Shown: positions 1 through 10,943, counted from the stretch's first letter. The stretch: 64,000 bases of DNA from Paludibacterium purpuratum (GCF_004363805.1 NZ_SNZP01000015.1:53905-117904), one strand, 5' to 3'. Notes: generated by a model not told the origin, from the sequence alone. Program-made: numbers and translations.

Positions 1-553
1 AAACCCCGCGGAAGGTCTTACCCATGCCGATTGGCCAGGTAACCGGCGCACAGCGGATTTTCAGAATGTTCTCGACTTCGTCGAGTAGTTCCAGCGAATC
101 GCGCACTTCGCGGTCGTACTTGTTCATGAAAGTGACGATCGGCGTGCTGCGCAGTCGGCAAACGTTGAGCAGCTTGATGGTCTGATCTTCCACGCCCTTG
201 GCGGCGTCGATCACCATGAGCGCCGAGTCGACCGCGGTCAGTACGCGATAGGTATCTTCCGAGAAGTCCTGGTGGCCGGGGGTGTCCAGCAAATTGACCG
301 TGTGCTCGCGGTACTCGAACTGCATGACGGACGAGGCAACGGAAATGCCGCGCTGCTTTTCGATCTCCATCCAGTCGGATGTGGCGAATTTCCCGGTCTT
401 CTTGCCCTTGACCGTGCCTGCTTGCTGAATCGCACCCGAGAACAACAACAGTTTCTCGGTCAGGGTGGTTTTACCGGCGTCGGGGTGGGAGATGATGGCA
501 AAAGTGCGGCGGCGAGCCACTTGCTCGGCAAGTTGGTTCAATTCTGTGGACAT
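1..553 (-). CDS. prfC: Peptide chain release factor 3, N-terminal part (runs off the left edge)
   Basis: Translational GTPase that recycles RF1/RF2 from the ribosome after peptide release. The visible 184 residues start [20 protein letters not shown] and carry the RF3-type G1 loop HPDAGKTT, a switch segment with RGISV and [14 protein letters not shown], and the NKYDRE version of the NKxD guanine motif followed by LELLDEVE. The family has about 530 residues, so roughly two thirds lies outside the window. The start is the ATG at 553; nothing upstream on this strand extends the homology. The G domain looks intact. Confidence 0.95.
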   Translation of the reverse strand, partial: MSTELNQLAEQVARRRTFAIISHPDAGKTTLTEKLLLFSGAIQQAGTVKGKKTGKFATSDWMEIEKQRGISVASSVMQFEYREHTVNLLDTPGHQDFSEDTYRVLTAVDSALMVIDAAKGVEDQTIKLLNVCRLRSTPIVTFMNKYDREVRDSLELLDEVENILKIRCAPVTWPIGMGKTFRGV

Positions 554-646
554 GTCGGCGGCGGATGCGGCTAAAAGGCGAAATTTTACCCTATTCGCAA
601 ACGGGAATGAATCTTTATGTTCGAATTCCGTCGCCGCTGTCGGATA

Positions 647-1381
647 TCAATCTTCGAGCCAGATCATGCTGGCCATCCGGCCGGTGCGCCCGTCGCGCCG
701 GTAGGAGAAGAAACGGCCGCGCTCGATTACCGTGCAGCAGTCCCCGCCGTAAACTTCGTCGATGCCGAGTCCGGCAAGTCGTAGTCTTGCCAATAGGTAG
801 ATGTCAGCCAGGTATTTGTCGTCATCGATCATGGAGAATGCCTGAGCCGACCGTGGGTCGGCCGCCATGAAGGCGTCGCGCACTTCGGTTCCCACCTCGA
901 AGGCGTCCGGGCCGATGGCCGGGCCGAGCCAAGCCATCAACTGCGCGCCGGGTTGCCGCATGGCCGTCACCGTCGCCTCGACGACGCCGTTGCACAGGCC
1001 GCGCCAGCCGGCGTGCGCCGCGCCGACCACCGTGCCGGCTCGGTCGCACAGCAGTATCGGCAAGCAGTCCGCGGTCATGACGGTGCAGACGACATTGGCT
1101 GTACGGGTGAAGCTGGCATCGGCATCGGTGAGCGAGTCGACCGTCTCCGCGGCCACGACCCGGCTGCCGTGTACCTGCACAAGCCATGTCGGCTCCGCCG
1201 GCAGGTGCTGCGCGACCAACGCGCGGTTGGCGGCGACATTCTCCGGTGCGTCGCCGACGTGATCGCCCAAATTCAGGCTGTCGAACGGCGCCGGGCTGAC
1301 GCCGCCTTGGCGCGAGGTGGTCAGTGTGCGCACCCGCTCGGGTGCCGGCCAGTCCGCGGTCAGCCACTCAGTCGCGGACAT
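647..1381 (-). CDS. pgeF: Peptidoglycan editing factor / YfiH-type multicopper-like purine nucleoside oxidase
   Basis: A 244-residue protein of the YfiH/laccase-domain family (DUF152), the usual length. The metal-site motifs are present: NLGDHVGD (37-44), VQVHG with His71, TADCLP with Cys106 and AAHAGWRG with His123. Family members prevent wrong amino acids (L-Ser for L-Ala) in murein precursors, and relatives act on purine nucleosides. The reading frame stays open upstream, but the ATG at 1381 lies inside the last codons of rluD (14-base overlap), which fits translational coupling, and homology starts there. The order bamD-rluD-pgeF is common in Neisseriales. Confidence 0.9.
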   Translation of the reverse strand: MSATEWLTADWPAPERVRTLTTSRQGGVSPAPFDSLNLGDHVGDAPENVAANRALVAQHLPAEPTWLVQVHGSRVVAAETVDSLTDADASFTRTANVVCTVMTADCLPILLCDRAGTVVGAAHAGWRGLCNGVVEATVTAMRQPGAQLMAWLGPAIGPDAFEVGTEVRDAFMAADPRSAQAFSMIDDDKYLADIYLLARLRLAGLGIDEVYGGDCCTVIERGRFFSYRRDGRTGRMASMIWLED

Positions 1382-2453
1382 AGAGCACCTCGACGTCGTG
1401 GTCGTCGTCATCGTCCCAGTCGCCATCCTCCAGTTCGTCGTGGCCGGTCTGGACGGTGCCCGGCCGTTCGGCGCGGAGCGCCGCCAGCAGATTGCGCATG
1501 TCATCGGGAATGCGCGCGCGCCAGCTCATTTCCTGTCCGCTGGCCGGGTGCGTCAGCGTCAGTTGGCAGGCGTGCAGCGCTTGACGGCCAAGCGCCTTGA
1601 CCGCCAGGGCGACCTCTTCGGGCATCGGGTGGCGCGGATTGCCATACAGCGGATCGCCGGCCAGCGGGTGGCGCGCCTCGCGTAGGTGTACGCGAATCTG
1701 GTGCGTGCGGCCGGTTTCCAGCTTGCATTCGATGTAGCTGTGGCTTGGGTAGCGTTCCAGGACGCGCAAATGGGTCACGGCCGGCTTGCCGCCGAATTTC
1801 ACCACCGCCATGCGTAGTCGGTTGTGCGGGTCGCGGCCGATGGCGGCATCGATTTTGCCGTCGCACGGCACCTGACCGTCGGCGATGGCGCGATAGAGGC
1901 GGGTGACGGTGCGCGCCTGCAGTTGGCGCACCAGCTCGGTCTGAGCCGGCACGGTACGCGCCACCACCATCAGGCCGCTGGTTTCCTTGTCCAGCCGGTG
2001 CACGATACCTGCGCGCGGCACGTGCGCCAGCTGCGGGTCGTGGTGCAACAGACCGTTGAGCAGGGTGCCGGTCCAGTTGCCGGCCGCCGGGTGAACGACC
2101 ATACCGGCCGGTTTGTTGATGACGATGATGTGCTCGTCCTGGTAGACGATGGGCAGATCCATCGGCTCCGGAGTGAAGGATAGCGTCTCTTCGCTTGGAC
2201 GGATCTCGACGCGGATGTGCTCGCCGCCTTGTAGGCGGGTGCGCGGCGTGGCGGGCTTGCCGTCCAGCAGTACCGCACCGTCTTTGATCCATTGCGACAG
2301 GCGGCTGCGCGAATAGTCGGTCAGCAGTTTCGCCAGGGCGGCATCCAGTCGTTCGCCTGCCATCGACTGGGATACATCGAATTCTTGCGAGGTGGATACC
2401 TCGTTTTCCGAGTTGTCGCTATAATCCTCGGAATCAAAATAAGGATCGGTCAT
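1368..2453 (-). CDS. rluD: Ribosomal large subunit pseudouridine synthase D
   Basis: Makes pseudouridines in helix 69 of 23S rRNA. The 361-residue protein has an acidic N-terminal extension (1-30, rich in D, E and S), an S4 RNA-binding domain (about 31-90), and the RluA-type catalytic core with HRLDKETSG, where Asp155 is the nucleophile, followed by GRTHQIRVH. The C-terminus ends in an unusual acidic tail (DWDDDDDHDVEVLYVRD). As I recall them, Neisserial RluD proteins carry similar acidic ends, so both extensions look genuine. The start codon at 2453 shares two bases with the divergent bamD start; no clear ribosome binding site is seen for it, so a later start (Met31) remains possible. Confidence 0.92.
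   Translation of the reverse strand: MTDPYFDSEDYSDNSENEVSTSQEFDVSQSMAGERLDAALAKLLTDYSRSRLSQWIKDGAVLLDGKPATPRTRLQGGEHIRVEIRPSEETLSFTPEPMDLPIVYQDEHIIVINKPAGMVVHPAAGNWTGTLLNGLLHHDPQLAHVPRAGIVHRLDKETSGLMVVARTVPAQTELVRQLQARTVTRLYRAIADGQVPCDGKIDAAIGRDPHNRLRMAVVKFGGKPAVTHLRVLERYPSHSYIECKLETGRTHQIRVHLREARHPLAGDPLYGNPRHPMPEEVALAVKALGRQALHACQLTLTHPASGQEMSWRARIPDDMRNLLAALRAERPGTVQTGHDELEDGDWDDDDDHDVEVLYVRD
2420..2425 (+). promoter_or_regulatory. Perfect -10 hexamer for bamD inside the rluD 5' end
   Basis: TATAAT sits 26 bases before the bamD ATG, followed by the ribosome binding site AAGGA (2441-2445) at about 6 bases from the start. The -35 position (about 2397-2402) is poor. Because the rluD and bamD start codons overlap in CATG, this promoter must lie within rluD coding sequence. 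Confidence 0.5.
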
Positions 2454-3243
2454 GAAAAGATACGTTGCAGCTATGTTGGTTGTGCTGGGATTGTCCGCCT
2501 GTGCGACGCCCGATACCTATGACGAGACACGCGGCTGGACCGTGGACAAGCTGTATACGGAGGCCCGTTCCGAGCTGGATTCCGGTAATTATACGCGCGC
2601 AGAGAAATTATACGAAACGTTGGAAGCGCGTTTCCCTTACGGACGCTATGCGCAACAGGCGCAGATGGACATCGCCTACACCTATTTCAAGGATCACGAA
2701 AGCGAACTGGCGCTGGCCGCGTGCGACCGATTCATCAAACTGCATCCGTCCCACCCCAACCTGGATTACATCTATTACCTCAAGGGGCTGGTCTATCTGA
2801 ATAACGACGATAGCTGGTTCGGCAAGTGGGGCGGCCAGGATATGAGCGAGCGTGATCCCAAGGCGTCGGGCGAGGCTTTTACCGCATTCAACGAAGTGGT
2901 CAGCCGTTTCCCGAACAGCAAGTATGCCGAAGATGCGCTGAAGAAGATGAACCAGCTGGTGGATGCGCTGGGGGGGTATCAGATGCATGTGGCGCGCTAT
3001 TACATGAAGCGCGGTGCCTACGTGGCGGCGGTCAACCGTGCCCAAACCGTGTTGCGGGAGTACGGCAATACCCGTTACGTCGAAGAGTCGTTGGCGCTGA
3101 TGTCGGAGGGCTACGGTCGCCTCGGCATGACCAAGTTGCATGACGATGCGCAGCGAGTATTGGCGCTTAACTATCCCAAGAGTGCCTACCTGAGCCAGCC
3201 GTGGAAGGAAACAGAAATGCCTTGGTGGAAGTTCTGGCAATAA
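2452..3243 (+). CDS. bamD: Outer membrane protein assembly factor BamD (ComL)
   Basis: Essential lipoprotein of the BAM complex, which inserts beta-barrel proteins into the outer membrane; it is attached to the inner leaflet of the outer membrane. The 263-residue product has a short lipoprotein signal with lipobox LSAC (Cys17), then TPR-like helical repeats matching BamD (WTVDKLYTEARSELDSGNYT, LYETLEARFPYGRYAQQAQ, FNEVVSRFPNSKYAEDA). Length is normal. The start codon has a good ribosome binding site (AAGGA) and the gene is followed by a strong terminator. It is divergent from rluD with overlapping start codons. Confidence 0.96.
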   Translation: MKRYVAAMLVVLGLSACATPDTYDETRGWTVDKLYTEARSELDSGNYTRAEKLYETLEARFPYGRYAQQAQMDIAYTYFKDHESELALAACDRFIKLHPSHPNLDYIYYLKGLVYLNNDDSWFGKWGGQDMSERDPKASGEAFTAFNEVVSRFPNSKYAEDALKKMNQLVDALGGYQMHVARYYMKRGAYVAAVNRAQTVLREYGNTRYVEESLALMSEGYGRLGMTKLHDDAQRVLALNYPKSAYLSQPWKETEMPWWKFWQ

Positions 3244-3255
3244 TTTCCGCGATCG

Positions 3256-3296
3256 AAAAAAACAACGCACACCCTCGGGTGTGCGTTGTTTTTTAT
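3256..3296. terminator. Strong bidirectional terminator between bamD and glnB
   Basis: A 14-bp perfect stem (AACAACGCACACCC at 3261-3274 with GGGTGTGCGTTGTT at 3277-3290) is flanked by A5 on the left and T4 on the right, so it can stop transcription from both convergent genes. Confidence 0.9.
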
Positions 3297-3382
3297 CTAT
3301 TAGCAATAAATGATATTTATTGCATTGCTAGGCAGGCTGGCGCATCCTTTGCTGATGAATGGGCGGCTGTGCGCGCCGATCC

Positions 3383-3742
<360 letters not shown>

Positions 3743-3859
3743 TTATATAAATGCGGAGTGAATGTCCTGCTCTCGGACAGTATTAAGCAGATAGCTTAAA
3801 CTGCCTGCATATTTGCTGGTATTATGACGCGCTTTCCTGAAACTTGTCGCGGGTGCTGA

Positions 3860-6800
3860 ATGGCTCACATTATCAAGCTGCGGGGTGGGGTCGCCCTGTC
3901 ACAGTTCCGTCTGGAAAAACTCATTGCGGCGGCTCAAGCTGCCGGTCTTCCTGAAATCAATCTGTCTGCCGAGTATTGGCATCTGGTCGAGAGCGATGCG
4001 CCACTCGACGCCACAGGCCAGGAATTGCTTGCCCGAATCCTGACCTATGGCGAACCGGCGCCCGAGGCTATGCCCGCCGGTGAACTATTCCTGGTGACGC
4101 CACGGCTGGGTACCTTGTCGCCCTGGGCATCCAAAGCCACCGATATCGTCACGCATTGCGGGCTATCCTCGGTGCGCCGCGTCGAACGCGCAACCGCCTT
4201 CCGCGCCGCTTCGGCCACTGCGCTGACGCCTGCTCAACGCACTACGCTCGCCGGCCTGCTGCACGACCGCATGACCGAAACGGTGTTGAGCGATTTCGAA
4301 CAGGCCGAGCGGCTGTTCGTTCATGTCGCGGCGCAGCCGATGACCACAGTGGACGTGTTGACCGGCGGACGCGATGCGCTCGCGCGCGCCAACGTCGATC
4401 TGGGGTTGGCGCTGTCGGCCGACGAGGTCGATTACCTGGTGGAAAACTTCCGCCGTCTGGCGCGTAATCCCAGCGACGTCGAATTGATGATGTTCGCTCA
4501 AGCCAATTCCGAGCACTGCCGTCACAAGATTTTCAACGCCCAGTTCATCGTCGACGGGCAGCCTTGCGAAAAATCGCTGTTCGGTATGATCCGCGACACT
4601 CACGCCGCTCACCCCGAAGGCACCTTGGTCGCTTATAGCGACAATGCCTCGGTCATCGAGGGCGCGACGGTCGAGCGCCTGTACCCGGAGCCGGAAACGC
4701 ACGGCTATCGCTACCACGATGAGCCGACCCATCTGTTGATGAAGGTCGAGACCCATAACCATCCGACGGCGATTTCGCCGTTCGCCGGCGCCTCTACCGG
4801 TTCCGGCGGCGAAATCCGCGACGAGGGCGCCACTGGGCGCGGTTCGCGTCCGAAAGCGGGCCTGTGCGGCTTCGCGGTTTCGAATCTCAATATTCCGGGT
4901 TTTGTTCAGCCTTGGGAGCATTATCAGAAGGATCGGCCGCAATACGGTCGACCGGGACGGATCGCCTCGGCGCTGGAGATCATGCTCGACGGGCCGATCG
5001 GTGCCGCCGCCTTCAATAACGAGTTCGGCCGGCCCAACCTCGCCGGGTACTTCCGTACCTTCGAGGAAATGTTCGACGACGAAATGCGCGGCTATCACAA
5101 GCCGATCATGGTCGCCGGCGGCCTGGGCAATATCCAGGGACGGCAGATCAAGAAGGATCGCATTGCCGAAGGCGCATTGTTGATTCAATTGGGTGGTCCT
5201 GGGCTGTTGATCGGTCTGGGGGGTGGCGCGGCATCCAGTATGGATACCGGTGCCAACCACGAAGCGCTGGATTTCGACTCGGTGCAGCGCGGCAATCCGG
5301 AAATGCAGCGCCGCTGTCAGGAGCTGATCGACCGTTGCTGGCAGTTGGGCGAAGCCAATCCGATCGTTTCGATTCACGATGTCGGTGCGGGCGGCCTGTC
5401 GAACGCCTTCCCCGAATTGGTGAACGATGCCGGGCGTAGCGCGACCTTCGAATTGCGTCAGGTGCCGCTGGAAGATACCGGCATGACGCCGATGCAGATC
5501 TGGTCCAACGAGTCGCAGGAACGATACGTGCTGGCGATCCAGCCGCGCGATCTCGAACGCTTCCGCGCCTTGGCCGAGCGCGAGCGCTGTCCGTTCGCCG
5601 TGGTCGGTACCGCCACCGACGACGGGCGCCTGCGTGTGCGCGACGATCATTTCGGCAACCTTCCGGTCGATATGCCCATGGAAGTGCTGCTGGGCAAGCC
5701 GCCGCGCATGACGCGAGAAGCGGTGTCGCGCGAATTGGCATTCAACGTCTTCGATGCCGCTTTGTTCGATCTGCGCGAAACGGCATACCGAGTGCTGCGC
5801 CACCCGACCGTGGCCGATAAATCCTTCCTGATTACCATCGGCGACCGAACCGTGGGCGGTATGACCGCGCGCGACCAGATGGTCGGGCGCTGGCAGGTGC
5901 CGGTGGCGGATGTGGCCGTGACCACGATGGGATTCAATACCTTGCGCGGCGAAGCCATGGCCATGGGCGAGCGCCCGCCGGCGGCGCTGTTTAATGCGCC
6001 GGCTTCCGGACGTCTGGCCGTGGGCGAAGCGCTGACCAATATCGCCGCCGCCCACATCGGCGCAATCTCCAATATCAAGTTGTCGGCCAACTGGATGGCC
6101 GCTGCCGGCCATGCCGGCGAGGATGCCAACCTGTACCGCACGGTCGAGGGCGTGTCGCACTTGGCGTGCGAGATGGGGTTGTCGATTCCGGTCGGCAAGG
6201 ATTCGCTGTCGATGAAGACCGTCTGGGAGGATCAGGACGGCTCGCAAAAATCGGTGACCGCGCCGTTGTCGCTGGTGGTGTCGGCCTTCGCCCCGGTCGA
6301 GAATGTGAACAAGACCGTCACGCCGGATCTCAAGGACGAGAAGGATACCGACCTGATCCTGATCGACTTGGGTTATGGCCGCTGCCGTCTTGGCGGTTCG
6401 ATCTACGGCCAGGTGTGGAAGCACATGCGCGGCCGTTCGCCGGATGTCGAAAGTCCGCAACAACTGGTGTCCTTCTTCGATACCGTGCAGTCGCTGATCC
6501 GCGACGACATGCTGCTGGCCTATCACGACCGATCCGATGGCGGTTTGTTCGTCACGCTATCGGAGATGATGTTCTCCGGTCGTGTCGGCTTGACCATCGA
6601 CCTGCAGGAGTTGGTCATCGAGCGCCGCAAGACGCAGCGCTATATCGACGACTTCGTGCAGCCGACGCCGGAAGCCGCTACCCGCGGCCGTATCATGCGC
6701 GTGCTGTTCAACGAAGAGTTGGGCGCCGTGCTGCAGGTCAAGAAGGCGAACACCGCCGAAGTGATTTCGCGCTTCATGCAAGCCGGTATCGGCCGCGAGT

Positions 6801-7819
6801 TGTTCGTGCTCGGTCGCATCAATAACAAGGATCGCTTGATCGTCAAGCATCGTGGCCAAGAGCTGTTGAATGAAAGCCGTACCGACCTGCAGCGCGCCTG
6901 GTCCGAAACCAGCTATCGCCTGCAGCGCCTGCGCGATAATCCGGCCTGTGCCGACAGCGAGCATTTGCTGTTGTCCAATAGCAAGTCGCGCGGTTTGTAT
7001 GCCGAGCTGAGCTTCGATGTGCATGAAGATCCGGCCGCTCCCTACGTGCAAACCGGCGCGCGTCCTCGCGTCGCCATCTTGCGCGAGCAGGGTGTCAACG
7101 GCCAGATCGAAATGGCCGCCGCCTTCGATCGTGCCGGTTTTGGTGCGGTCGACGTGCATATGAGCGACATTCTGTCCGGTCGCGTCTCGCTGGCGGACTT
7201 CCACGGGCTGGCCGCCTGCGGCGGTTTCAGCTACGGCGACGTGCTGGGCGCGGGCGAGGGCTGGGCCAAGAGCATTCTGTTCAATAGCCGCGCGCGCGAT
7301 GCGTTCCAGGCTTTCTTCGCGCGCGGCGACGTGTTTGCGCTAGGGGTGTGCAACGGTTGCCAGATGATGTCGCATCTTGCCGGCATGATCCCGGGCGCCG
7401 AACATTGGCCGACCTTCCGTCGCAATGCCTCCGAACAGTTCGAGGCGCGTTTCGCCATGGTGGAAGTGCCGGAATCGCCGTCGATCTTCCTCGGCGACAT
7501 GGTGGGTAGTCAGTTGCCGGTGGTGGTCAGTCACGGCGAGGGGCGCGCGGTGTTTGCCAGCGGCGAACAAAGCCAAGCGACGATCGCGCTGCGCTATATC
7601 GACCTGGAAGGCCGTCCGACCGAGACCTATCCGCTCAACCCGAACGGCTCGCCCGCCGGTATTACCGGTGTGACGACCGCCGATGGTCGCTTCACCATCA
7701 TGATGCCGCATCCGGAGCGGGTGTTCCGCACGGTGCAGAACAGTTGGCATCCGGCCGAGTGGGGTGAGAACGGCGCGTGGTACCGTATGTTTGCCAGCGC
7801 ACGTAAGTGGGTGGGTTGA
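3860..7819 (+). CDS. purL: Phosphoribosylformylglycinamidine synthase (large, single-chain form)
   Basis: Converts FGAR plus glutamine and ATP to FGAM in purine synthesis. The 1319 residues match the single-chain enzyme of Gram-negative bacteria: N-terminal PurS-like domain, linker, two AIRS-like halves ([21 protein letters not shown] with [13 protein letters not shown], and [13 protein letters not shown]), and a C-terminal class I glutamine amidotransferase. That last domain has the nucleophile Cys1164 in [10 protein letters not shown] and [10 protein letters not shown] near the end. The ATG at 3860 gives the expected N-terminus. It is followed directly by a terminator. The divergent partner is glnB, so a nitrogen-status and a glutamine-consuming gene share a 138-bp control region. 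Confidence 0.97.
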   Translation: MAHIIKLRGGVALSQFRLEKLIAAAQAAGLPEINLSAEYWHLVESDAPLDATGQELLARILTYGEPAPEAMPAGELFLVTPRLGTLSPWASKATDIVTHCGLSSVRRVERATAFRAASATALTPAQRTTLAGLLHDRMTETVLSDFEQAERLFVHVAAQPMTTVDVLTGGRDALARANVDLGLALSADEVDYLVENFRRLARNPSDVELMMFAQANSEHCRHKIFNAQFIVDGQPCEKSLFGMIRDTHAAHPEGTLVAYSDNASVIEGATVERLYPEPETHGYRYHDEPTHLLMKVETHNHPTAISPFAGASTGSGGEIRDEGATGRGSRPKAGLCGFAVSNLNIPGFVQPWEHYQKDRPQYGRPGRIASALEIMLDGPIGAAAFNNEFGRPNLAGYFRTFEEMFDDEMRGYHKPIMVAGGLGNIQGRQIKKDRIAEGALLIQLGGPGLLIGLGGGAASSMDTGANHEALDFDSVQRGNPEMQRRCQELIDRCWQLGEANPIVSIHDVGAGGLSNAFPELVNDAGRSATFELRQVPLEDTGMTPMQIWSNESQERYVLAIQPRDLERFRALAERERCPFAVVGTATDDGRLRVRDDHFGNLPVDMPMEVLLGKPPRMTREAVSRELAFNVFDAALFDLRETAYRVLRHPTVADKSFLITIGDRTVGGMTARDQMVGRWQVPVADVAVTTMGFNTLRGEAMAMGERPPAALFNAPASGRLAVGEALTNIAAAHIGAISNIKLSANWMAAAGHAGEDANLYRTVEGVSHLACEMGLSIPVGKDSLSMKTVWEDQDGSQKSVTAPLSLVVSAFAPVENVNKTVTPDLKDEKDTDLILIDLGYGRCRLGGSIYGQVWKHMRGRSPDVESPQQLVSFFDTVQSLIRDDMLLAYHDRSDGGLFVTLSEMMFSGRVGLTIDLQELVIERRKTQRYIDDFVQPTPEAATRGRIMRVLFNEELGAVLQVKKANTAEVISRFMQAGIGRELFVLGRINNKDRLIVKHRGQELLNESRTDLQRAWSETSYRLQRLRDNPACADSEHLLLSNSKSRGLYAELSFDVHEDPAAPYVQTGARPRVAILREQGVNGQIEMAAAFDRAGFGAVDVHMSDILSGRVSLADFHGLAACGGFSYGDVLGAGEGWAKSILFNSRARDAFQAFFARGDVFALGVCNGCQMMSHLAGMIPGAEHWPTFRRNASEQFEARFAMVEVPESPSIFLGDMVGSQLPVVVSHGEGRAVFASGEQSQATIALRYIDLEGRPTETYPLNPNGSPAGITGVTTADGRFTIMMPHPERVFRTVQNSWHPAEWGENGAWYRMFASARKWVG

Positions 7820-7836
7820 GTCGTTTTCTAGGCAAG

Positions 7837-7875
7837 AAAAAAGCCGGTCAGTTAACGCTGACCGGCATTTTTTTT
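7837..7875. terminator. Bidirectional terminator between purL and cdd
   Basis: Stem GCCGGTCAG (7843-7851) with CTGACCGGC (7858-7866), 6-base loop, A-run on the left and T8 on the right. It serves both convergent genes. Confidence 0.9.
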
Positions 7876-7892
7876 GATCGGGTAGGAGCGGC

Positions 7893-8303
7893 TTAGCCGA
7901 GATTTTTCGGACCGAATGCGCCCGGCAGCAGTTGGTCGAGCGTGGTGCTCACCGACTGTGTGCCGTCGCAGATGAGTCGTATCTGCATAGCCGGGCCAAA
8001 CTCGTTGAGTACCTGGCGGCAGGCGCCGCAGGGCGGGGTGGGCGTCGGCGTCGGCGTGTAGACGCAGACGGCGATCACTTCCTGCATATTGGCCTGGGCG
8101 CGCGCCGAATACACGGCGGTGCGCTCGGCGCAGTTGGTCAGGCCGTAAGAGGCATTTTCCACGTTGCAGCCGGTGAATAGCTGCCCGTCCGCGGTCAGCA
8201 AGGCGGCTCCGACGGCGAAGCGGCTATAAGGCACGTAGGCATTGGCGGCGACAAGGCGCGCCGCCTCTTCGAGTTTAGGCCAGTTGATTTGGCTGTTGGA
8301 CAT
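7893..8303 (-). CDS. cdd: Cytidine deaminase (short homotetrameric type)
   Basis: Zinc enzyme that deaminates cytidine and deoxycytidine to the uridine forms for pyrimidine salvage. At 136 residues it belongs to the short tetrameric class rather than the longer E. coli type. The zinc and catalytic residues are visible: TGCNVENASYGLTNCAERTA (catalytic Glu after Cys-Ala) and PCGACRQVLNEF (two zinc cysteines). The start ATG at 8303 gives the normal N-terminus. It converges on purL across a shared terminator. Confidence 0.94.
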   Translation of the reverse strand: MSNSQINWPKLEEAARLVAANAYVPYSRFAVGAALLTADGQLFTGCNVENASYGLTNCAERTAVYSARAQANMQEVIAVCVYTPTPTPTPPCGACRQVLNEFGPAMQIRLICDGTQSVSTTLDQLLPGAFGPKNLG

Positions 8304-8551
8304 GCGGGCTCTCGTCTGTGCTGAATGGGAGGTGGATATTCTCTCTTCATGTAGAAACTGTCAATCGTCCGGTTATTCGTTCTGCATTGTGAAGGCCGCG
8401 CCGAGGCTTGCTTTGTATCCTTTAATCAAATATTTAAAATGTTTATTGTATGTGGCAAAGATAATTCTTCTCTGTTAGTCTAGCGATTCAGACACGGCGT
8501 CGATGCAGGCAGTTTCGATGTCGGGGCAATTACATTGGAATAATCCGCAAA

Positions 8552-10864
8552 ATGGGCTCGTCAGGGATGGAGAAAAGCGCTGGGGTCGTTCTCGAAGCGC
8601 TTGGCCGAATCGTCGGGTTGTCCGCCGAACATGTCGCCGTTTTGACGGCGTATAGTCATCTTCTGTTTTCCCGGCGCGAAGCGCTGGCCAAACAGCTTTT
8701 CTGGTATCTGCTCAAACACCAAGGCAATGCTCGGCCCGATGCCGCGCAGGCCGATCGAGTGGAAGCGCTGTTGCAGTCGCTCGAGCGGATGTTGACCCTT
8801 CCCGCCGACCCGGATGCGCCAGAGAGCGTGCTGACGCTGGCTGTGCGACAGGGGTTGCCGTTGGCCGCTCTCGGTGGACTCGCCGAATGCATGGCCGAAT
8901 ATCTGGCGAGCGAAGTAACGACCCTCGATGAGCCGGTCCTCATCAAACAAGCGCTGGAAGAGGCGCTACGCAAGCGGCTCTCCCTCGATTTGATCCTGCA
9001 ATTGCAGCACTCGGGCCAGCATGACGCCAATGCCCTGGCCGCCCGCCTTTATGCCACCTTGAGCGGCGTGAGTCTGGCGCTGATCAACGCGCAGAGCCGA
9101 GAGCAATTGTTTCACGACATCTGTCGTATCTGCGTCGACGAGGGTGGCTTTGCTTATGCCTGGATCGGCCTGGTCGACCCGTTGGCGAAATGCATTGCGC
9201 CAGCCGCCATGGCTGGCACCGGGGCGGAGGATTTTATCGCCGATATCCGTGTCGATCTCGGCAGTCAAGCGCCGTCGGCGCTCGCCGTTGCCACGGGCGA
9301 AGTGCAATGCGTCGACGATACGCTGCAGCAGCCAAGTCTGCTGGCATGGCGCGACGCCATGCGCATCGGCGGCGTGCGCAGCATGTTGGCGATCCCGCTG
9401 CATCTCTATGGCCAGGCTATCGGCACCTTGGTGCTGTACGCGCGCCGTTGTCACTATTTCGATCGCGATACGGTCGGACTGGTGCGCGCCATGGCGGGCG
9501 AAATCAGCCATGCGCTGGAGCGCCAGGATGCGATGGCCCGTAGCCAGAAGGCGGAAAACGACCTGGCTTACTTGATTCAGCACGATCCTCTGACCGGACT
9601 GCCCAACAGGCAACTGATGCTCGAACGCATCGGACAGATGATTCATCTGGGGCAACCGGATAGTCAGATCGGTGTCGTGACCCTGGCGATCGACGGATTC
9701 CACGAACTGAACGCCCGTATGGGGCATGCCTCGGGTGATATGGTACTGCGAGAGGTTGCTCTACGGATGAGCCAGCGCGCCTTGCCGCACGGATCGGTGG
9801 GCCGGGTTGGCGCAGCACGCTTCGTCGCCGCGAGCGATGCCAGCGAGCCGCTCGACTGCCTGGTGGCCGATCTGCAAGACGCGATGCGCGAACCGATCCA
9901 ATGCCAGGGAGAGCGCATCAGCCTGCGCTGTAGCATTGGGGTGGTGCAGGAGCACGCCGCCTCGGCCGAGGCCGCCGCGCTGATGCGCTGTTCCGACCTG
10001 GCTTTGATCCGGGCGCGAGAGGCGGGCGGTGGACGCTGTCGCTTCTATGACGAAGGTATGGATGTTGAGATTCGTCGCATGCATGCACTGCGCGGCGATT
10101 TTGCGCGCGCACTGGCCGACGACGAGCTCGAGTTGTTCTATCAACCCAAGATCAATCTGGTCGATCATCAAATCAGTGGTGTCGAAGCGCTGGTGCGCTG
10201 GCGCCGGCCGGACGGTTTTATGACCCCTGGCGAATTCTTCCCCGCCATCGAGCATACCGAGCTGATGCGCGAACTCGACTGGTGGGTGATGAGCGAGGCT
10301 TTGCGCCATTCCAGCGTTTGGATGGCACAGGGAAAGCTGATCCCGGTCAGCGTTAACTTGTCGGCCATGACCTTGCGTCACGAGAGCTTTCTGCCGCGCA
10401 TTCAGGCGCTGATCATGCGCCATCCGATTCCGGACGGGCATCTCGAACTCGAAGTGCTGGAGACCGTCTCGCAGAAAGAGGCGGAAGAGATCGTGCATAA
10501 GCTGGAGAGCTGTCGCGAATTCGGTATTTCCATCGCCCTGGACGATTTCGGCACTGGCGCGTCTTCGCTGGTGCATCTGCAGCAGTTGCCGTTCGATACC
10601 ATCAAAATCGATCAGCGTTTCGTGCGCAAGCTGCTCAAGGCGCCCGGTAACGAGGCCATCATCCGCAGCATGATCTCCTTTGCCCACTACACCGGCCGCA
10701 AGCTGGTGGTCGAGGGCGTGGAGAGCCAGCCGATTTGGGATCGACTGCTGGAAATCGGCTGTACCTCGGGGCAGGGCTACGCTATTTCCGCCCCGGTCTC
10801 CGCCAGCGGTCTGATGGATTGGATCGCCGAGCGCGAAACCTCCGAGGAACTCAGGTCGGCCTAA
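8552..10864 (+). CDS. GAF / degenerate GGDEF / EAL cyclic-di-GMP phosphodiesterase with helical N-terminal sensor
   Basis: A 770-residue signalling protein. Residues about 1-165 form a helical domain whose pattern recalls globin-coupled sensors, but no histidine is seen at the expected proximal position, so heme binding is doubtful. A GAF domain (about 170-330) follows. The GGDEF domain (about 345-500) reads GAARF at 420-424, so diguanylate cyclase activity is unlikely. The EAL domain (about 515-765) keeps EAL (545-547), the NLSAM strand, DDFGTGASSL and KIDQRFV, so c-di-GMP hydrolysis is expected, perhaps with the GGDEF as a GTP sensor. No transmembrane segment is seen, so it should be cytoplasmic. 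The start could also be Met6 at 8567. Confidence 0.88.
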   Translation: MGSSGMEKSAGVVLEALGRIVGLSAEHVAVLTAYSHLLFSRREALAKQLFWYLLKHQGNARPDAAQADRVEALLQSLERMLTLPADPDAPESVLTLAVRQGLPLAALGGLAECMAEYLASEVTTLDEPVLIKQALEEALRKRLSLDLILQLQHSGQHDANALAARLYATLSGVSLALINAQSREQLFHDICRICVDEGGFAYAWIGLVDPLAKCIAPAAMAGTGAEDFIADIRVDLGSQAPSALAVATGEVQCVDDTLQQPSLLAWRDAMRIGGVRSMLAIPLHLYGQAIGTLVLYARRCHYFDRDTVGLVRAMAGEISHALERQDAMARSQKAENDLAYLIQHDPLTGLPNRQLMLERIGQMIHLGQPDSQIGVVTLAIDGFHELNARMGHASGDMVLREVALRMSQRALPHGSVGRVGAARFVAASDASEPLDCLVADLQDAMREPIQCQGERISLRCSIGVVQEHAASAEAAALMRCSDLALIRAREAGGGRCRFYDEGMDVEIRRMHALRGDFARALADDELELFYQPKINLVDHQISGVEALVRWRRPDGFMTPGEFFPAIEHTELMRELDWWVMSEALRHSSVWMAQGKLIPVSVNLSAMTLRHESFLPRIQALIMRHPIPDGHLELEVLETVSQKEAEEIVHKLESCREFGISIALDDFGTGASSLVHLQQLPFDTIKIDQRFVRKLLKAPGNEAIIRSMISFAHYTGRKLVVEGVESQPIWDRLLEIGCTSGQGYAISAPVSASGLMDWIAERETSEELRSA

Positions 10865-10877
10865 GCGGATACGCCGC

Positions 10878-10902
10878 AAGCGCGGCCTCAGCCGCGCTTT
10901 TC
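10878..10902. terminator. Terminator after the EAL gene, probably shared with prmB
   Basis: Perfect 9-bp stem AAGCGCGGC / GCCGCGCTT with loop CTCA, followed by TT. It lies between the convergent EAL gene and prmB. Confidence 0.7.
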
Positions 10903-10943
10903 CTGCATGTCCACCCATTCGCGGCGTAAGCCGCTCCTCCGGC

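Noticed and set aside
4163..6526. Long minus-strand open frame opposite purL
   Set aside because: Shadow of the purL reading frame in GC-rich DNA, with no start signal or recognisable domain.
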